From Mantis religiosa (taxonomy: Eukaryota > Arthropoda > Insecta > Mantodea > Mantidae): a stretch of 64,000 nt of DNA. Below the pieces are notes generated by a model that worked only from the letters and a program-made list of their open reading frames with translations, searched no databases and was not told the origin of the DNA. The number at the start of each line of letters is the position of its first letter. Within the stretch, counting starts at the first letter, position 1. Where the stretch lies: positions 112,569,127 through 112,633,126 of the forward strand of contig CM060958.1 of assembly GCA_030765055.1 (NCBI GenBank). The letters run 5' to 3'. A program made the translations under genes and the position numbers. Positions 55,732 to 64,000 of the stretch are shown here, in pieces.

Positions 55732-57508
55732 CACTAGAAGGAACGGCAAGTATGGTCCACTGAGAAGGACCAACCCGTCATTTTTAGTTTTATTTACTCT
55801 TTTTAAAATAGTAAACAAATTTGAATGCATAGCAGTTTATATAATATTATTTATACAGTTCACCAGTATATAACTTTCCTTTTGTCTGAAGAATTACATG
55901 GTAAAATGAACGAACGATAACCAAATGTGAAATGTACAACTTCCTTTAGCAAACACATGTGTTTCAACATAAAGTATATCGTATAAAAACACTTATAAAC
56001 CTTATTTCACTCATTCAAAGCCACCTGGAGCATCATAGCACCTAACACACGTGTATTCAGCGTTGCCTAAAGATGGTCCACAAACATACTTGCTGCACTT
56101 GCTTGCTGCTATTCTTCCCTCTGCATCCGCCGATTTGGCAAGTCTTCCAAATGTTGCTCTGCAGAGGTACTGTGTTAGGAAATGCATTCTGCACCCTTGT
56201 GGATTTATATGCTGAAGGCAACTCTTCTGCTAATTTGTATATGAACTGATGTCTGCTTACTTTTTCACCTGTTACTTCCTTATAGAGTACCCATGCATTA
56301 ATAGCTGTCAAGGCCAACACATTAAAAAACATGCATAGGCCACCTTCTGCATCCATATTTCACTGTGTACTGTCGAGCCATTTGATCGAAGTCAACGCCG
56401 TACTTGGTACGCCACTGATTCTGGTAGATTTTTTGGATGCTGTTTATTTATAGTAACTGTGTCATGCATTGAACTCAAAAGAAGCACATTTTTGTTCTTT
56501 TTCCCCTGATAGCATGTCAGAGTTATGTCACTGACTTATAAAGTACAGTTGTGTGCAAAGGTGCTGTAGCACATTTTGCTAATTGAGGGATTTCCTTTCT
56601 ACATTTTTTACTGTGCCCAGAGTGTTTGTACTTTTCCGCTTCAACCTTTCTGCTAGCCATTTATTTGGTTGTGGAAAATAGTCGCATGTAATATTTGTCC
56701 CTCGAAAAACAAAGGGCTGTATAAGACGCATTACAACATGCTCTGCAAGAGGAACACCTCGTCATTGTCCAGGTGAGGAAAACCATTCACAAGATACTTT
56801 GAATTTGCATCAACTGCAAACCAAAACGTTATTCCAAATTTGTCCGGTTAATTGCTCATATATTGAATGAAAGAATATTTAGCCTTGCAGGGAAACAATT
56901 GCTCATCTACTGTGATATTTTCACTTGGAATGTAACACTACTAGGAATTGGCAATAAAAGGATTCCAGACAGGAGTAACAGCTGCAAAGTGATCTGTACT
57001 TAGTCTTTGAGAACGTGTGTCCTTGTCATCAAATTGCATAAACCACAACATTTCAGCGAATTTGTTTCTGTTCTTTGTGTTCTCGAAAAATGGTGTTCCC
57101 CAGGTATTCGACCATAACTACTTGAAGGGAAAGTTCTTTGCCCCAACACCTCGTAAATACATAAGTGGTAGCACGAATTGCATCACTTGGGCAATAAAGC
57201 TTTCTTACTCATCGACAAGAGGTCTACATAGTGCCATAAACCAATCAGCAAGGAAAACAACAACAGATGTGGACAGATACGTAGGCTATTGTTCACACTT
57301 CCGTACCAATCAAAATGTCGGATGGCGGTCCTTCTAGTAGGAGTTGTTTGTAACAGTTTTTAGAAATGTCCAAAATGCTTAGTTCTTTGTATGCGTGTTT
57401 GTCATTTATAAAGCCGTATAACATGGGAAGTGTAGAAGAAACATAAGAAAGAAATAAGTCTTCCAAAGCAGCGCATCCGTCAAACTGAAGGGTGTGGTTC
57501 TTCTAGTG
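55732..57508 (-). mobile_element. piggyBac-like element, TTAA-flanked
   Basis: TTAA at 55728-55731 and 57509-57512. The ends CACTAGAAGGAACGG and (complement) CACTAGAAGAACCAC form short terminal repeats. 1777 bp, transposase on the minus strand. Confidence 0.92.
56057..57430 (-). pseudogene. piggyBac transposase, decayed
   Basis: The clearest block (56356-56057) reads MDAEGGLCMFFNVLALTAINAWVLY, HQFIYKLAEELPSAY and CQIGGCRGKNSSKQVQQVC. This matches the D-GG-..F...D.A-INAWVLY catalytic end and the start of the C-terminal Cys-rich domain. Upstream pieces include GVPLAEHVVMRLIQPFVFRG and NITCDYFPQPNKWLAERLK, the usual central DDD region (CD-F-S..LA..L). Many stops. N-terminal residues are unreadable. 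Confidence 0.8.
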
Positions 57509-57850
57509 TTAACCCTCGAAAAACTGAAGAGAATGAATTGGACACCTCTGCAACACACTCCTTGCAGTCCAGATTTATCACCCGTCGACTACCATTTGTT
57601 TGGACCACTCAACAAGACCTAGGAGGACAGCGGTTTGATGACGACGCTAGTGGAGTAGTTCTTGCACAACTGGCTCATCACGCGTCCACCTTCTTTCTAT
57701 AAAAATGGCATCAAAAACTTGCCATTTCAGCGTAGAAAATGTGTATCGAAGACAGGAAACTATGTATAAAAGTAACTATATATGAGCACTTTTGTTTTTT
57801 ATATAATAAATTTAAAAAAATAATTCCCGTTGATTTGATCCGCAGTTGTA

Positions 57851-59982
57851 CACTAGAGTCAGGGGTGGACTGTAATTAGAGGCTTGAGGGGCCGAGTCCC
57901 AGCGATATCACGCAACTTACAGGCGTTTTCCAATTTGAAGGAGAAATTTAAATTTTATTCAATTGTAATAATCATTACAAACAACCGAAACGTGCAACCC
58001 GCAGTGTTATTCATGCCAGAACATTGAATAACACCATTAGAAAAGGGATGCATATTCATACAGTAATTTTGTGTATATCTGGATGAAAAGTTTGTGATGT
58101 TCACAGAATCCTGAAAGCAATAACACGCACCATGTTCAAGTAAACTTCCATATCAGCTTCATGTGCTCACCCTACCCCGGCTTTCAAGATCTTTTATTTT
58201 ATATATGCTAGCGTTTGTCCTTATTTCTCTTTTTAAATGAGATGGATGAGTTGTCTGTATACGGGAAACCTGCAAGCATATTTCAGGATGTATTTAGAGG
58301 TTACGAAGGTAAAAAAACAAAAACATTATGAATTCACTATTTCTACATAAAAAGTTTGTACCTTTACACTTGTGCTTCAACAATGGAACAGCCTCTTTTG
58401 GAATGAAGTATGGAGAGGCTCAAAACCTAGATCATTATCGGGGGATAATTTTTCATCATCAGAGTGGTTCGACCTGGCAAGCAGCCAGCGCTTGTGCTCC
58501 CCAGAGGTCCCGTTAAAGGACTGGAGAAAAATGAGAAAGTTTCCAGAATGCTAAATGAAGGCCGAAGAGGTAAAAGAGAAAACGGGTTGTGAATTGGAGA
58601 TTAGGGATTCCGTCACCATAGAAACTAACATGATGCGCTGTCGATTTTTCCGTCGCCGACATCGATTCTTTCAAGCGGAAAGTAGCCAATAGAGTAAATG
58701 AGACGCTCGCAAATAAAGATGGCAAATCGCAAAGGGAGCGGGGAGAGTATTCAGCTAAATATGCACCAGGGGAAAAATATTACTGAGAATGAAAGCTGCT
58801 AGCTGAAGTAGCATCAAGGGAAAAACTGTCATATGTGTAGTCATATTACCTTTAGTGCTCCGCTTGTACAATCTTTGGAAATGCATATTCCTCTACCCAC
58901 CTCAAATTAATCAAGTTAAACTTTTATAGAAAAGCTTTACCACATATTGCCTCATACGTACAGCGGAAATAGAAGAGTATAGTAGTGTTAAACGATAGTC
59001 AAATATTTTAAGGGCTGTTCCCTATGTGATGGCCTTGAAATTTCACCTCTCTTTGTATGTCTATGACATAAAATTCTAATAATTACTCACAAAGTATTTT
59101 CCTCAAAGAACGAAATGGACATCATATACCTACCGCAGAGAGCTCTATGTGCCATTAGGTAATGGGCATTGTTAATGGTAAAGTTTACGATCGGGCCATT
59201 AAGAATGGTGCTTGTGGTCTGCGTCATCACCTTATCTTAGAAATGCCACGTGCACATGTAGGGCAGCTCGCAGTTTATTTATTTATTGTCCATGTGGTAC
59301 TTTGTTTTGGTTACGCTCCTCTACGCAAGGGCATTAAAGACTTATACGTAGCCTCAGTATGTGAATTATTTAATCGGTAAAGGAAATACAGGTATCTTGG
59401 TCTGAATGATGCGATTGAGCAGTCAAACTTATTTTCCATGACATTTAAGGGATTGCAGCACCCAAATTGTCTAAAAATATGGGGAAAAATAATTTTTGAG
59501 CTAATAAAATACTTTGAACCTTTTAGTTTCATAATATAACTAAATTTATGAGTTTCAGATATTTAAATACCTCCACGTGACAATTTAAATGCCAGTGCAA
59601 ACCCTTGGATTCACAGAATTCAATCATTTGAATTCGATTGAATGTCTAACATATGAAATTAGTGGGAAAAGTTTCTGATGAAGTGTTGTGTGTTGGTATG
59701 ATGGTTATTTCTTACAATATGTGGCACCATGGAAACAAAACACTGGCTGCAAGCATTGAAAGCAAATAGAAATGTTTATATTTTGCTTTTGTGTGAGTTT
59801 CTAACTCGGTCGCGATTTTCTTGTGTTTCTCGTTAAACTCCGTACTGTTTGTATGTAATTTATACGTTTTAGTGTGTCATTTAACATTTATAAAGTTATT
59901 TGATACATCGAAACGTGTATATAAATCTTATATAGGTTATAGGTGAAACATTCCTTCAAACAACTGACCTTTTGATGACTGT
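57851..59982. other. No recognised gene
   Basis: Mostly AT-rich. A slightly GC-richer part at 58340-58750 has overlapping frames of 60-72 codons in both strands without known motifs. Confidence 0.35.
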
Positions 59983-60470
59983 GTGCATAGGCTTATGAAT
60001 AGGCTAAACGAAGAAACACCTAAACATAACACAACATTGGGAACATACTTGGGGCCTGATGTGGTAAGAAAACTAATGCCTGTGTATCAAAGGCTGGCAT
60101 CAGATGAAATCCTAAGGAGATGTACATTGGGTAAGACACAAAATGCAAATGAAAGGTTATATAACATGATATGTAATAATTTTAAAAGAAATATTTGCGT
60201 CAAAGAAGAGCCTTCAGGTTGCTCTGACATCAACCATCAGTGAATTCAATTTTGGTTGTTCTGCCTCACTCAAGCTGCAGTCAGACATAATGAACACAGA
60301 TATCACCAGCATCTTTAAACGTTAGCCAAGGCAACGAACAATTACGCTTACTTAATTCAAGGTAACTTCTAAAACATCCAGAAGGAAACCAAAAATGAAG
60401 AAAACTACTGCAGAAGAGAAAAGAAAGAGGCAGGAGGGTCCGTATCTATCTGGAGTATTTTAGTCTGCTT
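59983..60470 (+). pseudogene. Mutator-like (TQNANES-type) transposase C-terminal fragment
   Basis: The first frame has YLGPDVVRKLMPVYQRLASD, LRRCTLGKTQNANERLYNMI. After a one-base shift near 60195 it reads TSTISEFNFGCSASLKLQSDI, and much later KTTAEEKRKRQEGPYLSGVF. The order L..RC--G-TQN-NE, I--FN-G, basic, EG-Y--G-F is what I recall from a Mutator-like transposase domain family in insects and cnidarians. Recalled, not searched. Frames are broken. Confidence 0.5.
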
Positions 60471-61224
60471 CAAGGCATGTAGCTGAGAGGGAAAATGTTT
60501 TGAATTTTAAAATTTGATTTACTCAGTTATAGTTTTATCAACATTTTTTGCCATTCAAAATGTTCCACACGATGCAGTTTTGATTCAGTCCCTCTAAAAT
60601 TTTCAACACATGTTCTTAGAAAGCAAACCAAGTTTCCAATCATATGAAGTTTTAATATTCATAATATTTTTTAAAGTTATTGATATATAAAATCAAAGGT
60701 TTGCTTCATACCTATCTTCTTATCCCTCTGTAACTAAAGGCAGAATAAGAAATTCATATAATAGATATTTTCTTCATAACCATCTGAATATTTTTAGAAA
60801 CAGAAAAATTAAAATTTAAAAATTTTCATCACATGGAGCGTTTTGAAATTTGCCCAAAATTTTAATTTCGTAAATTAATTATTCAAAAACAATTGAAGAT
60901 ATACAAATTTAATTTTGAATTCTGTGTCCACTATGCATCAGAATTAAGTGGCATTTCAGCAAGCTTTGTTGAAAATTGCTGGATTTGGGGTTTTCGGTGC
61001 TGCATCCCATGTGGCACACACAATTTTTTAACCAATTACTTTCAGTTAAAAGGTTTGTAGTGTGTTCCTCTGGACCATAATGCCGCAGCTGTATTATCGA
61101 AGATGTTGGACCGAAGTATTTGTAAAAATTGTCATACCCTCTATTCTAATCTTCTTGCAATGAAATTCGAAGCAGCGATTATGTGTAGCATTAGAACTGT
61201 TGAAGCCAAGACAGATCGGGAACA
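60471..61224. other. No recognised gene
   Basis: Very AT-rich, no supported feature. Confidence 0.4.
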
Positions 61225-61400
61225 CCTACTCATATCGGACGATCAATGAAATTGGTGAAATGATATTCAACGAGTACAGGGTCCATAGACCTTAGAGTTA
61301 CCCAACATTTGTCTTTAAGGATAAGCAAAACTCCCAAAAAATCCTTATCCATGTGACTCATTCTGACTGAAATTCGCACTCGGAACCTCTTGCACGTAAT
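61225..61400 (-). mobile_element. SINE family A, partial
   Basis: CATATCGGACGATCAATG, TTAGAGTTACCCAACATTTG and AATTCGCACTCGGAACC are the minus-strand tail side, body and decayed B box of family A. The head beyond 61400 is missing. Confidence 0.7.
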
Positions 61401-62464
61401 TTGATGCAAATTTTCTCTCTTGCAGAATCAGCAGGGAAATTTTCTCTGAATGTAATATATTTCTTTGGATCAATAATCCAAAATGAACATATGATACTTT
61501 TGAAATCGTCCTTTAATTTTGTTGGCCACTATGTCACTCAGTTCTGAATTCAGGTTCACTTCAGAACCGTAATTCGGTCGCTTTCGTGAAGAAGGAGCAA
61601 TTTATCATCACCCTGGTACTTTATATTGTTTTCACGGTCTCTCTGGTCCATAATACCCAGTCCGTCCCTGGAAGCCACATTAAAATATAAGCTGCTGTGT
61701 GATTTTTCGTGCTCACCAGATATATTAAAGTTTGTTCTAAACGTAAATGATGAACCTTACTCGAGGAATTATCTCACAGAGCGCCGAAAATACGAGAAAC
61801 CCCTGTTTAAGGCGTTGGAATTTATCGAGATCTGTACAGAACCGTCGCATTTACTGCACCTCCTACTGTTCTTTAGAAGTTCAGATATGGAGTTGCTATA
61901 AAACTAAGTGTACCATATCGATATGTAATGGATATTTTATACAATGGACACTCTAATGGTTATCGCACTCAGCGCTTGTACAAATAGCATCGGCCAGTAC
62001 GATAGGTTTATAGTTTTCCTGAAATTGCAGTTCTAGCCCGTTTCGTGACTGGTGAAGCATTAGGTCAGTTGAACTGTCACTGTATCGAGTCGTTGTAAAT
62101 AACAGCTTCATTCTTTTGCTGCGAAAACATCTGCCTCGCGATTTTAACGTTACATCTTACTTGGAAACAGATTGAAATACGTGTAGCTGGCATTCAGAAT
62201 GTTTAGAATTCAAGTGTAGGTTACATGCTGATCAGAATGGACCATTTATATGGTTATGTAAATATTGGACTGAATACTTCAACACCACAACTACAATTTC
62301 CATCTGCAGATCGATTGCTGTAACAGTAGTTAACTCTGGGCAAAGCCGAGTGATGGATTTTCTGTCGTACTGTCAACGTATGGTAATGACGATTATGTAA
62401 TACTGCTTCAAGTCCAGAATATATTTGGAAAAATTCTGTAGAAAAAATGTACAGCGTGTCCCTT
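61401..62464. other. No recognised gene
   Basis: A 91-codon plus frame at 61626-61901 has no recognised motif. No repeat identified. Confidence 0.35.
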
Positions 62465-62635
62465 ACCATGGTTCTCTGAAAAGTTTCCGACCCAAAAAAT
62501 ATTACAAGACATTTTTTCAGACTTTCTTTTTCAACATAGTCTCCTTGTTACTCTACACACTTCTTCCAATGATGCTCCCAACTCTGTAAACCGTCCAAAT
62601 AGTACTCGGCGTCTTTCTCTGCAAAATAATTGCCA
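62465..62635 (-). pseudogene. Mariner family M4, 3' end fragment
   Basis: The minus strand encodes NYFAEKDAEYYLDGLQSWEHHW and, after a stop, QGDYVEKE, the C-terminal end of an irritans-type mariner transposase. 3' untranslated sequence follows to about 62465. The same protein segment also occurs at 62925-63033. Confidence 0.7.
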
Positions 62636-62880
62636 GACTGAAAAATTCAATGCCATAGCCGGGATTTAAAACACGGATCTTCTGGTTTCCGTCCAGCCGC
62701 TCTAACCATTTGAGCTACTATGGCCAACATACCAACATGACTTTAAATTCTCCAACTGACTCGTGTTTCTCCCGGTAAACCACATAGGAGTTCTTATAAA
62801 CACACGAGACAGCTACCTTAATGGCGACTTACTATGCCGCAAGTACTTTAAAGCCCGGGTTTTATAGTTCGGACCACTAT
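62636..62880 (-). mobile_element. SINE family C between mariner fragments
   Basis: Minus strand: CAGACTGAAAAATTCAATGCC, a changed B box (GGGATTTAAAACACGG), A-box region AACCATTTGAGCTACTATGG and the 5' part to GCCCGGGTTTTATAG. Confidence 0.8.
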
Positions 62881-62924
62881 TAGGTACAATTAATTGTTTA
62901 ATTAATTACTGATTCCGTCCTATT

Positions 62925-63970
62925 AAAGATACAGTCTCCTTGTAACTCTTCACGCTACTCCCAGCAATGTTCCCATCTCTGTAACCCGTCCAAATAGTAT
63001 TCGGCATTTTCCTCTGCAAAATAATTGTTCACGAAGGTGATTGCCTCTGCATTTGACGAAAATCTCTGTCCTCAGAGTGCAATTTTCAGATGAGGGAACA
63101 AAAAGAAGTCGCTTGTGGCTAGATCTAGTGAGCAAGGCAGATGGTCAAGCCGTTCAAACCGTAATTCCTGGATTTTTGCCATTGCAACCACTGAGGTGTG
63201 AGACGGTGCGTTGTCTTGGTGGAACATGATTTCTTTTTCTGCAAATGTGGCCATTTTACTGCAACTTCTGCCTTCAGCTTATCAAGTTATGATGCGTAGT
63301 ATTCTCCTGTAATGGTTTTTCCTTTTTGAAGTTAATCGATTAAAGCAACTTCATGACTATCAACAAAAAATGAGTTGTCATCAGTTTCCCAGTCGAAAGA
63401 AAAAACAGTTTTTGCTACTTTTGGAGCCGGTCCCCCCTTTTCAGTCTACTGTTTGGACTGTATTTTTTGTTTCGGGCGTATAATGATGTAACCAAGTTTC
63501 ATCTACAGTAATTAATCGCTGCCAAAACTCGTATTTATTGCGCCTAAAATGCGCCAATAGAGCTTTGGAAATGTTCATTCGAACACGTGTTTGGTCCAAT
63601 GTGAGCAAACGCGGCACCCAGCGCGCGGACAGCTTTCTCATGTCTGAATGTTAATTTAATTTGTGACACATTCTATTGACATGTTCATAGCCCCTGTTAA
63701 CTCTCCCATTTTAATTGGTCGGTCGTCTAGCACCATTGGAGGATATTTGGTGATGTTTTCGTCGGTAGTTGCAGTTTTTGGACGTCCCGAACGTTCATCG
63801 TTTCCCAAGGTCTTACGGCCACGTTCAAATTCAGCTGCGCAAAATTTCACTGTGGTAAATTATGGTGCAGAGTCCCCATACACAGAGTTAAACTCATATT
63901 TGATTTGCGTAGGCGTATTGCCTTTCAAAAACAAATATTTAATGACAGCTCGATACTCGATTTTATCCAT
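62925..63970 (-). pseudogene. Mariner family M4 transposase
   Basis: The minus-strand ATG is at 63970 (MDKIEYRAVIKYLFLKGNT). Blocks in order: VKFCAAEFERGRKTLGNDE, RSGRPKTATTDENI, MRKLSARWVPRLLTLDQTR, LITVDETWLHHYTPETK (first Asp), FHQDNAPSHTSVVAMAK (second Asp), LATSDFFLFPHLK (third Asp) and AEYYLDGLQRWEH. This is an irritans-type DD34D mariner. It has several frameshifts and stops. The 5' terminal repeat would lie beyond the window edge. Confidence 0.88.
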
Positions 63971-64000
63971 TTTTATAAAGACACCCACATGAACTCACTC

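Larger units (their letters stand above)
54939..57720 (+). pseudogene. Mariner transposase interrupted after its second catalytic block
   Basis: ATG 54939 gives MSEQEVHKSVAQRIV and LRQVRAHFGEETL in broken frames. YGDSAGALLVDFLHE and VILLHDNAKPHTAI (second Asp, about 55700) are followed directly by the TTAA of the piggyBac. The frame resumes past 57512 with LQHTPCSPDLSPVDYHLFGPL-type sequence (third Asp) and QRFDDDA. The first catalytic block is decayed. Inactive even without the insertion, given the stops. Confidence 0.78.
54788..57848 (+). mobile_element. Mariner element split by a piggyBac
   Basis: The left end CGAGGGCAGATCAAATATAAAG follows TA (54786-54787). The right end TTTGATCCGCAGTTG precedes TA (57849-57850) and is a decayed complement. 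Without the piggyBac (1777 bp plus one TTAA) about 1280 bp remain, normal for a mariner. Confidence 0.82.

Overview
The window looks like intergenic or intronic DNA from an insect. It is AT-rich and holds no long intact open frame. It is filled with eukaryotic transposon remains (Tc1/mariner, IS630-like, piggyBac, PIF/Harbinger, hAT, non-LTR and LTR retrotransposons), tRNA-derived SINEs with Pol III A and B boxes, microsatellites and a satellite array. The mix of SINEs and mariners would fit a polyneopteran such as a cockroach or termite, but that is a weak inference. I found no operon, CRISPR array or convincing conventional host gene. The best host-gene candidate is a 31-codon single-membrane-helix frame at 12302-12397 (minus) with a splice-acceptor-like start and a poly(A) signal.

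Layout. 1-1700: two head-to-head copies of one IS630-like DDE element, one of them internally deleted. 4335-6130: a cluster of SINEs with a GC-rich composite body. 6815-7400 and 26400-27700: two copies of a repeat carrying the same unassigned ORF. 9470-9900: solo LTR. 15607-16811: a Tc1/mariner-like remnant containing a solo LTR and ending in a triplicated 101-bp unit. 18026-18480: a third IS630-like fragment. 20190-20590: inverted SINE pair. 21440-23135: a LINE reverse transcriptase split by a mariner with TA and terminal repeats. 24000-24960: hAT remnant. 29650-30890: (TTC)n and a LINE 3' end. 32718-34449: a mariner remnant holding a Harbinger and a solo LTR. 36173-37594: an almost intact Tc1 element with three stop codons. 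37650-38735 and 45202-47041: two related mariners, the second containing a perfect 108-bp-arm hairpin. 39742-43140: several SINE copies, including foldback pairs, with a hAT remnant. 48170-48510: a further SINE. 49867-54125: a 133-bp satellite of about 25 units with two solo LTRs. 54788-57848: mariner split by a piggyBac. 59983-60470: Mutator-like remnant. 62465-64000: mariner remnants around a SINE.

The genes do not act together as a pathway. Their relation is nesting: target-site duplications and interrupted reading frames give a relative order of insertions. The most noteworthy structures are the perfect hairpin, the satellite that amplified a solo LTR as part of its own repeat, and the micropeptide-like frame.
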